Assembly (NCBI GenBank): GCA_016194935.1
Contig: JACQAO010000050.1
Coordinates: forward strand, 1 to 64,000
DNA: 64,000 bases
Reading direction: 5' to 3'
DNA from: Betaproteobacteria bacterium
GTDB taxonomy: Bacteria > Pseudomonadota > Gammaproteobacteria > Burkholderiales > Rhodocyclaceae
Part shown: positions 18,153-28,457 of the stretch, piece after piece
How positions within the stretch are numbered: position 1 is the first letter of the stretch
How the letters are laid out: each line of letters begins with the position of its first letter
Translations under genes and position numbers: made by a program
The notes under the pieces: model-generated
Told to the model about the DNA's origin: nothing
The model's input: only the letters and a program-made list of their open reading frames with translations
The model's database searches: none

Positions 18153-18857
18153 ATGCAACCCGATTTCCAGACCTACGACCAGACCCCGGTCAATGTTTCC
18201 CAAGAAGTTGCCCAGCAACAGAACCGTGTGCTGCGCAACACCTATTTCCTGCTGTCGCTATCGATGGCGCCAACGGTGCTGGGCGCGCTGATCGGCGTGC
18301 AGACGCACTTCTCCATTTTCGCCTTTGGGCCGATCATGGGCATGCTGCTGTTCTTCGGAATTGCTTTCGGGTTCATGTACGGCATCAAGAGAACCCAGGA
18401 AAGCGGCATGGGCGTGGCCTTGCTGCTCGGCTTCACTTTCTTCATGGGGCTGATGCTGTCGGACATCCTGCGGGCGGCCCTGGGCTTTTCCAACGGCGGC
18501 ACGCTGATTGCACTGGCAGCCGGCGGCACCGGCGCGATTTTCATGACCCTGTCCGGGATTGCCGCCACCACCAAGCGCGATTTCAGCGGTATCGGCAAGT
18601 TCCTGTTTGCCGGTGTGGTGCTGTTGCTCGTGGCGATGCTGGCGAATATATTCTTCCAGATTCCGGCGCTGGCGCTGGCGCTTTCTGCAATCGCTGTGGT
18701 GATTTTTTCCGGCTACATCCTGTACGACATCAACCGCATCGTGCATGGCGGCGAGACAAACTATGTCAGCGCCACGCTTTCCGTGTATCTCGACATCTAC
18801 AACGTCTTCGTCAATCTGCTGAGCCTGTTGATGTCTTTGACCGGCCAGCGCAACTGA
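18153..18857 (+). CDS. Bax inhibitor-1/YccA family membrane protein
   Basis: A 234-residue protein with seven hydrophobic segments, ending near SATLSVYLDIYNVFVNLLSLL, with the acidic YDINRIVHGGETNYV segment before it; these are landmarks of the Bax inhibitor-1 family. In E. coli, YccA modulates the FtsH protease and YbhL/YbhM are of unknown role. The ATG has a clear GGAGG box nine bases upstream. A terminator-like hairpin follows between it and the convergent rlmD. Confidence 0.92.
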   Translation: MQPDFQTYDQTPVNVSQEVAQQQNRVLRNTYFLLSLSMAPTVLGALIGVQTHFSIFAFGPIMGMLLFFGIAFGFMYGIKRTQESGMGVALLLGFTFFMGLMLSDILRAALGFSNGGTLIALAAGGTGAIFMTLSGIAATTKRDFSGIGKFLFAGVVLLLVAMLANIFFQIPALALALSAIAVVIFSGYILYDINRIVHGGETNYVSATLSVYLDIYNVFVNLLSLLMSLTGQRN

Positions 18858-18900
18858 TACCAGGCCGCGCAACCACCCGGCCGCGTCCGGGGCAATAGTG

Positions 18901-18924
18901 CAAAGGCGACTACGGTCGCCTTTG
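18901..18924. terminator. Hairpin terminator between convergent genes
   Basis: A perfect 10-bp-armed inverted repeat (CAAAGGCGAC / GTCGCCTTTG, 4-base loop) ends directly at the rlmD stop codon and lies 43 bases after the YccA-family stop. The T-run is poor on both sides, so efficiency is uncertain; position suggests bidirectional use. Confidence 0.65.
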
Positions 18925-20247
18925 TCATTTCTGCCGCTCGAACAGTGCAATCGACTCGACATGCGAAGTCTGCGGAAACATGTTGGCGATACCCGCGCCG
19001 CGCAGCCTGTAACCCAGTTCATGCACCAGCACCGCCGCATCTCGCGCCAGCGTTGCCGGGCTGCATGAAACATAGACGAGCCGGGCCGGTGCGGCATCAC
19101 CCAGGCCGCCAATGGCCTTGATCAGCGCCACTGCACCTTCGCGCGGCGGGTCGATCAACATCTTGTCGCAACGCCCCAGCAAGGCCAGGCTTTCCGGGGT
19201 CGCCTCGAAAAGATTAGCCACCTGGAATTCAGTGCGCGTCTGCAAGCCGTTCAGCAGCGCGTTGGCGCGGGCGCGCTCGACCAGCATCTGGCTGCCCTCG
19301 ATCCCGATCACCTGTGCGCCGCTGGCCGCAATCGGCAGGGTGAAATTGCCCAGGCCGCAAAACATGTCGGCAATCCGCTCGCCGGCCTGCGGCGCCAGCA
19401 ATGCCATGGCGCGACGCACCAGCATGCGGTTGACCGCCTGGTTGATCTGGGTGAAATCGGTCGGTGCGAAACGCAGCTCGATCCCGAATTCCGGCAGTGT
19501 ATACGCCAGCGGCGGCGCATTCAGGGGATGAAACAACGCCACCGTGGATGGCCCGCCCGGCTGCAAATAAAACACCACGCCGTGCTCGTCGGCAAAATTG
19601 CGCAGAGTCGTCTCATCCTGGGTCGTCAAATTCTCCAGGACGCGCAACACCAGGACATACTGCCCCTCAGCGTCGAGATCACCGGCTGCCACTTCGATTT
19701 GCGGCAAGCGCTCGGGGTGCGACAGACTGCCGACCAACCGGCGCAGGGGCGGCAGCAGCGCCGAAATTTTCGGCGGCAGCACTTCGCAACTATCCATGTC
19801 GGCGACATAACTGCTGCTGCGCTCGCGGAAACCCACCAGCGCTCCGCCTTTTTTCGCCACGAAGCGCGCCGACAACCGGGCGCGCGTGCGATAGCCCCAG
19901 GCCGGCCCGTAAATGACCGGATACAGCGCCTCCGGGCGCAGCCGCCCTATATGCCAGAAGGCATCTTCCAGCACGCGCTGCTTGGCGGCAGCCTGCGCCG
20001 CCGGTTCCAGGTGCTGCATGCTGCAACCGCCGCAAACACCAAAATGTTTACAGCGCGGAACCACGCGCTGGCAGGACGACTTGAGGATGCTGGTAGCCTG
20101 CGCCTGTTCGAAACTCGGCTTCTTGCGGTAGCTGGAATACTCGACGCTCTCGCCAGGCAGCGCACCCTCGATAAAAATGGCTTTGCCCTCGACATGAGCC
20201 ACGCCACGGCCTTCATGGTCCAGCGATTCGATGATGGCAAGCGGCAT
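18925..20247 (-). CDS. rlmD: 23S rRNA (uracil-1939-C5)-methyltransferase
   Basis: A 440-residue RumA/RlmD enzyme that makes m5U1939 in 23S rRNA. It has an N-terminal TRAM-like domain ([28 protein letters not shown] read from residue ~5), then iron-sulfur ligands in [10 protein letters not shown] plus a later Cys in DSCEVLPP. The SAM-binding part includes [15 protein letters not shown], and the catalytic Cys lies in [12 protein letters not shown]. The ATG at 20247 gives family length; the frame extends 86 codons upstream across the neighbouring gene. It is divergent from the roxA-like gene with 41 bases between starts. Confidence 0.94.
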   Translation of the reverse strand: MPLAIIESLDHEGRGVAHVEGKAIFIEGALPGESVEYSSYRKKPSFEQAQATSILKSSCQRVVPRCKHFGVCGGCSMQHLEPAAQAAAKQRVLEDAFWHIGRLRPEALYPVIYGPAWGYRTRARLSARFVAKKGGALVGFRERSSSYVADMDSCEVLPPKISALLPPLRRLVGSLSHPERLPQIEVAAGDLDAEGQYVLVLRVLENLTTQDETTLRNFADEHGVVFYLQPGGPSTVALFHPLNAPPLAYTLPEFGIELRFAPTDFTQINQAVNRMLVRRAMALLAPQAGERIADMFCGLGNFTLPIAASGAQVIGIEGSQMLVERARANALLNGLQTRTEFQVANLFEATPESLALLGRCDKMLIDPPREGAVALIKAIGGLGDAAPARLVYVSCSPATLARDAAVLVHELGYRLRGAGIANMFPQTSHVESIALFERQK

Positions 20248-20288
20248 TGAGCAGTCCGGCGCGGAAAAGCCGCGATTATAATCGCGCC

Positions 20289-21434
20289 ATGATCCCCACG
20301 CTGCTCGGCGGCCTCTCGCCGCAACAATTCCTCGCTGAATACTGGCAGAAGAAGCCGCTGCTGGTGCGTCAGGCCATCCCCAATTTTTCCGGGATCGCCG
20401 GTCTGCAATCGCGTGAAGAGGCGCTTGACCTGGCTTGCGGCGAGGACGCACAAGCCCGCCTGGTATCCCGTGAGCAGGAAGAGTGGAAGTTGGCGCACGG
20501 GCCATTCACGCCGCGCAACTTTCAACGGCGCGGCAAGCGCGCCTGGACAGTGCTGTTGCAGGGCGTCAACCTGCTGCTGCCGGCGGGCGATCGCTTGTTG
20601 CGTGCGTTCGATTTTATTCCGCAGGCACGTCTGGATGACCTGATGGTGAGTTATGCCGTCGACGGCGGCGGCGTCGGCCCGCATTTCGACCACTACGACG
20701 TGTTCCTGCTGCAAGGCATGGGACAGCGCCGCTGGCGCATCGGCGCACAGCGCGACCTCACCCTGCGCGCAGACTTGCCGCTGAAGATACTCAAGGATTT
20801 CCGCCCCAGCCGCGACTGGCTGCTGAATCCAGGCGACCTGCTCTACCTGCCGCCGCAATGGGCGCACGACGGCACTGCCGTCGGCGCCTGCATGACTTTT
20901 TCCATCGGCTTCCGCGCCCCGCCCGCGCAGGAACTGGCCGAGCAGTTCCTGATGCACCTGCAAGACCGCATCGCCCTGCCCGGTCGCTACCACGATGCCG
21001 ATTTGCGCTTGCAGAAACATTCCGCTGAAATCGGCGCGGCGATGATAGACCAGGTCAGCGAAATGCTCGCCAGGATCCGCTGGAACCGCGCCACAGTGCG
21101 CGATTTTTTGGGCTGCGCACTAACCGAGCCCAAGCCTCACGTTTGCTTCACCCCGCCGCGACCGCCGCTGTCCCTGCCACGCTTTGCCGCCCGCTGTTTC
21201 AAGCGCGGTGTGCGGCTCGATTTGAAAACCCAATTGCTGTTTTCTGCTACGCACTTCTTCATCAATGGCGAAGCTTGCGGAGTACCTGGAGTGTCTGGAG
21301 TGCCGCGTGGCGATCTTTCCACCATCCGCCAACTGGCCGACCAGCGCAGGCTGGCAGATGGCGTCAAGCTCTCGGAAGCCTTGCTGGACTTACTGTACGC
21401 CTGGTACCGTGATGGTTTCCTGATGCCGGAATGA
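20289..21434 (+). CDS. roxA: Ribosomal protein uL16 arginine 3-hydroxylase-like JmjC/cupin oxygenase
   Basis: A 381-residue YcfD/RoxA-like 2-oxoglutarate and Fe(II) oxygenase. The N-terminal JmjC part has [20 protein letters not shown], the iron-binding HxD in [13 protein letters not shown] and the distal His in [10 protein letters not shown]. The C-terminal half is the dimerisation and winged-helix part. In E. coli RoxA hydroxylates Arg81 of uL16. The ATG at 20289 is chosen by family alignment. It is divergent from rlmD, so two ribosome-modification genes share one short promoter region. Confidence 0.88.
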   Translation: MIPTLLGGLSPQQFLAEYWQKKPLLVRQAIPNFSGIAGLQSREEALDLACGEDAQARLVSREQEEWKLAHGPFTPRNFQRRGKRAWTVLLQGVNLLLPAGDRLLRAFDFIPQARLDDLMVSYAVDGGGVGPHFDHYDVFLLQGMGQRRWRIGAQRDLTLRADLPLKILKDFRPSRDWLLNPGDLLYLPPQWAHDGTAVGACMTFSIGFRAPPAQELAEQFLMHLQDRIALPGRYHDADLRLQKHSAEIGAAMIDQVSEMLARIRWNRATVRDFLGCALTEPKPHVCFTPPRPPLSLPRFAARCFKRGVRLDLKTQLLFSATHFFINGEACGVPGVSGVPRGDLSTIRQLADQRRLADGVKLSEALLDLLYAWYRDGFLMPE

Positions 21435-21440
21435 CCAGCG

Positions 21441-22607
21441 CTAGATCACGGTGACCGTGACTGGCGCCGTCGCCGGTAACTCCTGGCGCATGCCGGTCCA
21501 CACCAGCAACAACCCCACCAGGGCAAACAACGCACTCACGCTGAAAGTCCAGCCGGCGCCCCAGGCATCCCAGGTCTGGCCGCTCAGCAATCCTCCGAGC
21601 AAGCCGCCGGCGCCAAACGAAACGCTGCCGTAAAGCGCTTGGGCGCGCGCCTGCTGAAGCGCGGGAAACCAACGATGCAAGGCCGCCACCGTCACCGCAT
21701 GGTGAGCGCCGAAAGTGGCGCCGTGAAGCAGTTGCGCCAGCAGCATAAGGATAAGAAATTCAACGCCCCAGCCGATCATCAGGAAACGCAACACCGCGCA
21801 GGCAAAGCTTGCCAGCAAAATTGCGCGCAGCGAATAGCGTTGCAGCAGCCGGGGCATCAGCAAAAACACCAGTATTTCGGCCACTACGCCGAGCGCCCAC
21901 AGGCCGCCCACCAGTGTCTTGTCGTAACCGTGCTCGACCAGGTGGATCGAGTAGAAGACATACATTCCGCCGTGCGCCGCCGACATCAGGAAACTCGCGG
22001 CAAGCAAGGTCAGCACTTGCGGCCGGCGCAAGGTAACGCCCAGCGAAGAAGAAAGTTTCACTGGCTGGTCAGATGACGATTCGGATAAGGCCAGGCTGCT
22101 GGCGAAAACACCGGCAAGCAGAATCAGGCATCCCCACAGCAGATATCCCAGCGGTAAGGCATCCAGCAATGCGCCGAACCCCAGTACTGCGGCGATGAAC
22201 CCGACTGAACCCCACAAACGAATGCTGCCGTAGCGTTCAGGTTGCAAGCGCAAGTGCGCCAGCGTCAGCGCCTCAATCAGGGGCAGCGAAGCGCTCCAGA
22301 AAAAAGCCAGGAAGACCATGCCGAGAAACATCCCGGCAAACCCGGTAGTAAGGAAGAAACTGGTAAAGCCGAGTAGACACAGTGCCGCCGTGGTACGCAC
22401 GATCACTGTCTTGCTGTGGAAGCGTTCTGCCAGCCAGCTCCACAAATTGGGCGCGACCATACGCATCACCTGCATCAGCGACAGCAGCACGCTGATATTC
22501 CAGGCGGATAAACCCAATGATTGCAGATACAACGCAAAATATGGCGAGAAAGCGCCGATAAAAGCAAAGTAGAAAAAATACCAGGATGACAGACGCCAGT
22601 AGGACAT
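21441..22607 (-). CDS. MFS transporter (HcaT-like, 12 TM)
   Basis: A 388-residue major facilitator with about 12 membrane segments and a central polar loop. The opening SYWRLSSWYFFYFAFIGAFSPYFALYLQSLGLSAW and the LWGSVGFIAAVLGFG segment place it in the MFS_1-like/HcaT group, which includes 3-phenylpropionate and nucleoside permeases. The substrate is unknown. The ATG at 22607 is preceded by TTG, also in frame. It converges on the roxA-like gene (6-base gap) and follows aroC by 75 bases on the same strand. Confidence 0.85.
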   Translation of the reverse strand: MSYWRLSSWYFFYFAFIGAFSPYFALYLQSLGLSAWNISVLLSLMQVMRMVAPNLWSWLAERFHSKTVIVRTTAALCLLGFTSFFLTTGFAGMFLGMVFLAFFWSASLPLIEALTLAHLRLQPERYGSIRLWGSVGFIAAVLGFGALLDALPLGYLLWGCLILLAGVFASSLALSESSSDQPVKLSSSLGVTLRRPQVLTLLAASFLMSAAHGGMYVFYSIHLVEHGYDKTLVGGLWALGVVAEILVFLLMPRLLQRYSLRAILLASFACAVLRFLMIGWGVEFLILMLLAQLLHGATFGAHHAVTVAALHRWFPALQQARAQALYGSVSFGAGGLLGGLLSGQTWDAWGAGWTFSVSALFALVGLLLVWTGMRQELPATAPVTVTVI

Positions 22608-22682
22608 CAAGCTGCGCTTGGCAAATGCATCGAAATGTCCGACCTGCGCTCACCAGCCGGATGGGATAACGCATCCATGGGT

Positions 22683-23780
22683 TCAGGCCTGACCGGGAAT
22701 TTTTGGCGTCGGACAGACCACGTCGGCGCACTGGGCGCGATGCCGCAACGCATGGTCGATCAGCACCAGCGCCAGCATCGCCTCGGCAATCGGCGTAGCG
22801 CGAATGCCGACGCAAGGATCGTGGCGACCGTGGGTCTCGACCATTACCGGCTCGCCGAGCTGATTGATCGAACGGCGCGGCAGGCGGATGCTGGAAGTCG
22901 GCTTGATGGCGAGATTGACGAGGATGTCCTGCCCCGTGGAGATGCCGCCGAGGACTCCGCCAGCGTGGTTGGTAAGGAAGCCCTGCGGGGTCAACTCGTC
23001 GCCGTGCACACTGCCACGCTGCGCAACGCTGGCGAACCCTGCGCCGATCTCGACGCCTTTGACGGCGTTGATGCCCATCATGGCATAGGCGATGTCGGCA
23101 TCGAGACGGTCATACACCGGTTCGCCCCAACCGACCGGAACATTTTCCGCCATCACGGTGATTTTCGCCCCGACCGAATCGCCGGCCTTGCGCAGCGCAT
23201 CCATGCTCGCCTCCAGTTGCGGCACAATTTCGGCATCGGCGACAAAGAAAGGGTTGCTATTCACGACGCTCCAGTCCTTGATCGGAATCCCGGTAGCGCC
23301 CAGTTGGGTCATGCAGCCGCGAATGACTACGCCGTAGCGACTAAGCAGCCACTTCCTGGCGATGGCGCCGGCTGCCACGCGCACCGCCGTCTCGCGCGCC
23401 GAGGCGCGACCGCCGCCGCGATAATCGCGGATGCCGTATTTTTGCCAGTAGGTGTAGTCGGCGTGGCCAGGGCGAAACGACTGGCTGATGTTGCAGTAAT
23501 CCTTGCTGCGTTGATCCTGGTTGCGGATCAGCAGAGCAATCGGCGCCCCGGTAGTCTTGCCTTCGAACACGCCGGAAAGGATTTCCACGCTATCCGGTTC
23601 GCGCCGCTGGGTCACATGACGCGAGGTACCTGGCTTGCGCCGGTCCAGATCGGCCTGGATGTCAGCCTCGCACAATTCCAGCCCCGGCGGACAACCATCG
23701 ACCACGCAGCCGATGGCCGGGCCATGAGATTCGCCAAAGGATGTGACGCAGAAAAGCGTGCCGAGAGTATTGCCGGACAT
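22683..23780 (-). CDS. aroC: Chorismate synthase
   Basis: A 365-residue FMN-dependent enzyme that converts EPSP to chorismate, the last shikimate step. Signatures: [20 protein letters not shown] at the start, [29 protein letters not shown] in the middle, and [17 protein letters not shown] near the end. The ATG at 23780 matches the family; the frame runs 17 codons further. It follows the PAS gene on the same strand after 78 bases, and the link is probably incidental. Confidence 0.96.
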   Translation of the reverse strand: MSGNTLGTLFCVTSFGESHGPAIGCVVDGCPPGLELCEADIQADLDRRKPGTSRHVTQRREPDSVEILSGVFEGKTTGAPIALLIRNQDQRSKDYCNISQSFRPGHADYTYWQKYGIRDYRGGGRASARETAVRVAAGAIARKWLLSRYGVVIRGCMTQLGATGIPIKDWSVVNSNPFFVADAEIVPQLEASMDALRKAGDSVGAKITVMAENVPVGWGEPVYDRLDADIAYAMMGINAVKGVEIGAGFASVAQRGSVHGDELTPQGFLTNHAGGVLGGISTGQDILVNLAIKPTSSIRLPRRSINQLGEPVMVETHGRHDPCVGIRATPIAEAMLALVLIDHALRHRAQCADVVCPTPKIPGQA

Positions 23781-23858
23781 TGCCAGAACCTGTGTATTTA
23801 ATGGAAATCCGCCATGCGGCGAGTCTACCACAGCACCCGGCGCACACCCGCACGCGAC

Positions 23859-25124
23859 TCAGTTGGCGGCGTCTCCGGCAACGGCGACAAAAGCGATGTA
23901 GTGCGTTGTGTGGCCGGCCTCGTCCATGATCGCCGACACGCTGCGCCGCTCGCGGTAAATCGAATTATCCTTGCGGCGGCTCCAGGTGGTGCCGGCCCAG
24001 CGGCCGTGGCGGCTGACCGCCTCGCGGATGTCGTCGTAAAATTTAGCCGGTTGCAACGCGGTGTGGAATTCAGTGACCTGCTTGCCGAGCACTTCTTCCT
24101 TACTGTAGCCGGTGACGGCGGTAAATGCCTTGTTGATCGACAGGATCGTTCCGTCGGTAGTGGTAATCATCATGCCTTCGGCCATATTTTCGAAGGCGTG
24201 CGCCTGGATGGCCAGGGCTTTTTCCCTTTGGCGCAATTCCGTGATGTCGATGGAAACCACTACCGTCCTCCTGACGCCGGCGTGTGAAAAGGCATTCGCG
24301 GTGGCCTCGAATTCGTGTGCTGCACCGTCTTCGGTGACCAAGCGATAGAGAAACTCCTGCGACTCGCCGGTCTGCATCGCCTCTTTGAGGCGTGCGCGCA
24401 CCATCTCGCGGTCTTCCGGATGTATCTGCGCGAGGGCGCTGGCGCCGATCTCCAGCGCCGCGCCGGGAAGCAGGGAGCGATACGACGGGCTGGCGTATAC
24501 CCAGCGTCCCTCGGCGTCCAGCAGGGCGATCAGATCACCCGCATTCTCGGTAATCAGCCGGTATTTCTGCTCGCTCTTGCGCAACTCTTCGCGCGTCACA
24601 TGCAGTTCGCTGTTGCGGGCAAACACCTGGGTTCCTATGCTGATTACATAGGCGGAAAGACAGGCCAGGCTTAGCACGGTAACGGACAGTTCGGTATCAG
24701 GCGAAAAGCTGGAACCGCCGAAAACCATCCAGCCCAGCGCCCCGCAGGAAAACACGATAAGCGCCTGCAAAGCGCCTCTCCAACCGCGGTAAATTGCATT
24801 GTCGAGCGAAACTCCCATGAACATTGTGAACGCGATCACGGCGGGAAACCCCAGCGCCGCCGCCCAAACCCCGAGCACCAGGCAATCGAGTATCAAATTG
24901 GACATCTCGGCCCGCAACGGCTGCCGGGAAATCCGGGTGCGCCAGAACAGCACGTGCGGATAAACCAGGAACTGCGCAGCCAGCAGCGTCCAGGCAGTTG
25001 CAGCGTAGTTCTGCGCAGCCATGTGCATGCCGATGGCAACGAACAGCGTGGCGAAAGACGCCGCCCGCACTACATAATTGGTACGGATTACCCAGCGCGA
25101 CCCGGGCCTCGTCAGTTTTTGCAT
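23859..25124 (-). CDS. MASE2-PAS-PAS membrane sensor protein without an output domain
   Basis: A 421-residue protein. Residues ~10-165 contain five hydrophobic segments with the MASE2 pattern (NYVVRAASFATLF, then LVYPHVLFWRTRIS, then RAEMSNLILDCLVLGVWAAALGFP). Two PAS domains follow at ~185-300 (YRLITENAGDLIALLDAEGRWVY) and ~310-415 (FENMAEGMMITTTDGTILSINKAFTAVTGYS). In known MASE2 proteins a GGDEF or cyclase domain usually follows. Here the frame stops right after the second PAS/PAC (THYIAFVAVAGD) and nothing like GGDEF lies between it and aroC. It could be a truncated diguanylate cyclase or a signal modulator acting through partners. Confidence 0.85.
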   Translation of the reverse strand: MQKLTRPGSRWVIRTNYVVRAASFATLFVAIGMHMAAQNYAATAWTLLAAQFLVYPHVLFWRTRISRQPLRAEMSNLILDCLVLGVWAAALGFPAVIAFTMFMGVSLDNAIYRGWRGALQALIVFSCGALGWMVFGGSSFSPDTELSVTVLSLACLSAYVISIGTQVFARNSELHVTREELRKSEQKYRLITENAGDLIALLDAEGRWVYASPSYRSLLPGAALEIGASALAQIHPEDREMVRARLKEAMQTGESQEFLYRLVTEDGAAHEFEATANAFSHAGVRRTVVVSIDITELRQREKALAIQAHAFENMAEGMMITTTDGTILSINKAFTAVTGYSKEEVLGKQVTEFHTALQPAKFYDDIREAVSRHGRWAGTTWSRRKDNSIYRERRSVSAIMDEAGHTTHYIAFVAVAGDAAN

Positions 25125-25205
25125 CTTGCCCTGCTTATGCCAATGGGGCCGGCCTGCAGGCCGTCAACAGAATATCCGCAGGGTATCGCACAGCCGCACA
25201 CAAGC

Positions 25206-25811
25206 TCAGGTAGCAACGCGCAAACCCTCCTTGCGCTGATCGGCGCCGTCGCGCCCGCCCCAGCGCTGGTACAGATGGTGTTCGATGCCGAACTGGTCCA
25301 GCATCTTTCCGATGCTCTGGTGAATAATGTCGAGAACGGTTTCCGGCTTGTTGTAGAAGGCCGGCATCGGCGGCAGAATCACCGCGCCACAGTCACTGGC
25401 GCGCAACATCAGATCGAGATGGCCTCTGTGCAGCGGCGTCTCACGCACCATCAAGACCAGCTTGCGGCCTTCTTTGAGCGTTACGTCGGCGGCGCGCGCC
25501 ACCAGATTGTGGGGAAAGGAATTGGCGATGGCCGAAAGCGTCTTGATGGTGCATGGGATAACGGCCATGCCGCGTGTGGGGAAGGAGCCGCTGGCGATGG
25601 CGGCGCCGACATCCTTGTTGCTGTACACCACATCCGCCAGCGACTTGACCTGTTCCACCGAATACTCCGTTTCGATGGTCAGGGTCATGGCGGCGGCTTC
25701 GCTCAAAACCAGGTGCGTTTCCTGGCCCAGTTGTTTCAGCACCCGCAAGGTTTCCACGCCGTAGATCACGCCCGATGCGCCGGTAATCGCCACCACTAAT
25801 GGCAGACTCAT
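25206..25811 (-). CDS. ubiX: Flavin prenyltransferase UbiX
   Basis: A 201-residue flavoprotein that prenylates FMN to give the cofactor of UbiD-type decarboxylases, here probably for ubiquinone synthesis. ITGASGVIYGVETLRVL binds FMN; SGSFPTRGMAVIPCTIKTLSAIA and RPxP-like LPPMPAFYNKPETV are family landmarks. The ATG at 25811 is preceded by an A+T-rich leader. It lies between fadD (30 bases upstream) and the PAS gene. No ubiD is adjacent in the window. Confidence 0.95.
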   Translation of the reverse strand: MSLPLVVAITGASGVIYGVETLRVLKQLGQETHLVLSEAAAMTLTIETEYSVEQVKSLADVVYSNKDVGAAIASGSFPTRGMAVIPCTIKTLSAIANSFPHNLVARAADVTLKEGRKLVLMVRETPLHRGHLDLMLRASDCGAVILPPMPAFYNKPETVLDIIHQSIGKMLDQFGIEHHLYQRWGGRDGADQRKEGLRVAT

Positions 25812-25841
25812 TTTTTGTCTTTCCGTTAATTGTTCAATTAA

Positions 25842-27509
25842 TCAATTCGCCCCGTCGCGCAAAGCGCGCCGCAGTATCTTGCCGACGTTGGTTTTGGGCA
25901 GATCGGTGCGAAACTCGACATGCTTGGGAATCTTGTAGCCGGCCAGGTTTTCCTTGCAATGGGCAAGCAGCGCCTCGGTAGTGAGGCCGGGGTCTTTTTT
26001 GACCACGAAAATTTTCACGGCCTCGCCGGATTTTTCGTCCGGCACACCCACCGCCGCCACTTCCAGCACGCCGGGGTGCATGGCGACTACGGCCTCAACC
26101 TCGTTGGGATAAACATTAAAGCCTGAGACCAGGATCATGTCTTTTTTGCGGTCGACGATGCGGACAAAGCCTTGTTCATCCATGATGCCGATATCGCCTG
26201 ACTTGAAGAATCCGTCCGGCGTCATCACTTTGGCGGTCTCGTCGTCTCGCTGCCAGTAACCCACCATGACCTGCGGCCCCTTGATGCAGATTTCGCCCGG
26301 CTGACCCAGCGGCACCGGCTTGGCGTCGTCGTCACGGATGGATATTTCGGTGGACGGTACCGGCAGGCCGATGGTGCCGGTAAACTCGGTTGTATCGACA
26401 CGATTACTGGTTGCCACCGGCGAGGTTTCCGACAAGCCGTAACCTTCGGCAATCGGTCGACCGGTCAGCTTGAACCAGCGCTCGGCGACCGCCCGCTGCA
26501 CCGCCATGCCGCCGCCATTCGCCACCAGCAGGCTGGAAAAGTCGAGCTTGGCAAAATCCGGATGATTCATCAGGGCGTTGAAAAGCGTATTGACCGCCGG
26601 CAGGATATTGAATTTGAATTTCGACAATTCCTTGATGAAGCCGGGGATGTCGCGCGGATTCGGAATCAGCAGATTGCAACCGCCGATGCGCGCACCCATC
26701 AGGCAGCACACCGTCAGCGCGTAGATATGGTACAGCGGCAGGGCGCAGACAAAATTGAGTTGCCCCTGGTACCTGGAAGTGACCGGGGTGTTCCAGGTCT
26801 CGGCCTGGATCAGATTGGCTATCAGGTTGCGGTTGCTCAGGGTGGCGCCTTTCGATACGCCGGTAGTGCCACCGGTGTACTGGAGGAACGCGACATCGTC
26901 CGGCGTCATGGCAACCGGCGTCTGCTTTTCGCCGGCACCCTCGGCCAGCACCGCATTGAACGCATGCGCGCCGGGCAGATTGTAGGGCGGAACCATTTTT
27001 TTGATCTTGCGCACAACGAAATTGACGATCACTCCCTTGAGCCCCAGCAGATCGCCCATGGTGGCCACCACCACATGCTTCACCGCAGTCCTGGCGATGA
27101 CCGCTTGCAGCGTCACGGCGAAATTTTCCAGGACGACGATGGCTTCCGCGCCGGAGTCCTTTAACTGATGCTCCAGCTCGCGCGGGGTGTACAACGGATT
27201 GACATTGACTACGATGCAGCCTGCACGCAATACGCCCATCACGGACACTGGATTTTGCAGCACATTCGGCAGCATCACCGCCACCCTTGCGCCTTTCTTC
27301 AGGCCCCGTGACTGCAGCCAGGCGCCAAAGTTGCGCGAACGCTCATCGAGTTGGGCATACGTCATGCCTTTGCCCATGCAGATGTAGGCAGTACGTTCGC
27401 GGTACTTGGCAAAACTCTCCTCAAGCAACTGCGCCAGCGAGGAGTAGCCCGAATAGTCAATCTCCGCCGGGACGCCGGGCGGATAATTTTTCAACCAGAT
27501 CTTTTCCAT
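25842..27509 (-). CDS. fadD: Long-chain fatty acid-CoA ligase
   Basis: A 555-residue ANL-superfamily ligase that activates long-chain fatty acids to acyl-CoA. The P-loop YTGGTTGVSKGA is near residue 205, GYGLSETSPVA is the adenine motif, and FFKSGDIGIMDEQGFVRIVDRKKDMI is the FadD hinge. The lysine near the end (PKTNVGKILRR) completes the active site. GGGGAG precedes the ATG at 27509; the frame runs 11 codons further. It is distinct from the SauT-like ligase, which is shorter and lacks the FadD-type linker. Confidence 0.93.
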   Translation of the reverse strand: MEKIWLKNYPPGVPAEIDYSGYSSLAQLLEESFAKYRERTAYICMGKGMTYAQLDERSRNFGAWLQSRGLKKGARVAVMLPNVLQNPVSVMGVLRAGCIVVNVNPLYTPRELEHQLKDSGAEAIVVLENFAVTLQAVIARTAVKHVVVATMGDLLGLKGVIVNFVVRKIKKMVPPYNLPGAHAFNAVLAEGAGEKQTPVAMTPDDVAFLQYTGGTTGVSKGATLSNRNLIANLIQAETWNTPVTSRYQGQLNFVCALPLYHIYALTVCCLMGARIGGCNLLIPNPRDIPGFIKELSKFKFNILPAVNTLFNALMNHPDFAKLDFSSLLVANGGGMAVQRAVAERWFKLTGRPIAEGYGLSETSPVATSNRVDTTEFTGTIGLPVPSTEISIRDDDAKPVPLGQPGEICIKGPQVMVGYWQRDDETAKVMTPDGFFKSGDIGIMDEQGFVRIVDRKKDMILVSGFNVYPNEVEAVVAMHPGVLEVAAVGVPDEKSGEAVKIFVVKKDPGLTTEALLAHCKENLAGYKIPKHVEFRTDLPKTNVGKILRRALRDGAN

Positions 27510-27560
27510 GCCATCTCCCCGAATATTATGCGTCACCGCCATCTGCGGATTGCGGCGTGT

Positions 27561-28010
27561 CTAGACTTTCTCTTCCACCGCCGGCAAGTCGTGTATGTAA
27601 GCTTTAAGCATGCGGTTCTCGAAGCTCTGTTCCTCAAGCACCGCGCGGGCTACGTCGTGAAAGGAGATCACGCCCAGCAGCGTGGCGCCGTCCATCACCG
27701 GCAGGTAACGCATATGGTGGTCGATCATCAAGCGGCGCAACTCGCCGATCTCCATGCCGGGAGTGGCGCTGTGCGGATCACGCACCATGACGCTGCCGAT
27801 GGTCACGCCGCCGGCGGCGGCGCCATGCTCATGCATGGCCTTGAGAATTTCGCGGAAAGTCAGCATGCCGGCCATCCGCCCGCCTTCGAAACACACCAGC
27901 GAGCCGACATCCTGCTCGGCCATGATGGCGATGCCTTCGAAGAGTTTTTTGTCCGGCGCAATGGTGTACAGCGTAGCGCCCTTGATTGCCAGGATATCCC
28001 TAACTTGCAT
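27561..28010 (-). CDS. Tandem CBS-domain protein
   Basis: A 149-residue protein made almost entirely of two CBS motifs (residues ~1-60, VRDILAIKGATLYTIAPDKKLFEGI, and ~72-130, VMVRDPHSATPGMEIGELRRLMIDHHMRYLPVMDG). Such Bateman modules bind adenine nucleotides or similar ligands and usually regulate a partner. No partner is fused. A GGGGGA ribosome site precedes the ATG. It is 51 bases upstream of fadD on the same strand, so co-transcription is possible. Confidence 0.9.
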   Translation of the reverse strand: MQVRDILAIKGATLYTIAPDKKLFEGIAIMAEQDVGSLVCFEGGRMAGMLTFREILKAMHEHGAAAGGVTIGSVMVRDPHSATPGMEIGELRRLMIDHHMRYLPVMDGATLLGVISFHDVARAVLEEQSFENRMLKAYIHDLPAVEEKV

Positions 28011-28133
28011 AGCGTCCCCCTGTTCTTCTCATGTTTCCCGCAGTCGCGGGAAATTCATGGTAGACCAATATGCGGCACACGGAAAGAGGCGGCGCGGGCG
28101 TGGCGTCAGGAGGCCCGCGAAGTACGGAAATCT

Positions 28134-28457
28134 TCAGCGTTCGAGCTTGTCGAGCTTGCCTTTGATTTTGGCCCATTCGTCGGCGTCTGGCGGCGCATCC
28201 TTGCGTTCGATGATGGGTTTCCAGAGCTTGGATAGTTCGGCGTTCAGCGCGGTAAATTTTTGCTGATCCGCAGGTACGTCATCCTCGGCGAAAATCGCCT
28301 CGACCGGGCATTCCGCCACGCACAGCGTGCAGTCAATACACTCGTCGGGATCGATCACGAGGAAATTGGGACCCTCACGAAAACAATCGACCGGGCAAAC
28401 ATCGACGCAATCCGTGTACTTGCATTTGATGCAGGACTCAGTCACAACATAGGTCAT
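28134..28457 (-). CDS. fdxA: Seven-iron ferredoxin (FdxA type)
   Basis: A 107-residue bacterial ferredoxin of the 3Fe-4S plus 4Fe-4S type. The first Cys set is [18 protein letters not shown] and the second [16 protein letters not shown]. The C-terminal extension ends in [22 protein letters not shown], as in FdxA of betaproteobacteria. It is a soluble low-potential electron carrier whose redox partner is not shown here. It is monocistronic, with a roughly 320-bp gap upstream shared with divergent trxA. Confidence 0.93.
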   Translation of the reverse strand: MTYVVTESCIKCKYTDCVDVCPVDCFREGPNFLVIDPDECIDCTLCVAECPVEAIFAEDDVPADQQKFTALNAELSKLWKPIIERKDAPPDADEWAKIKGKLDKLER

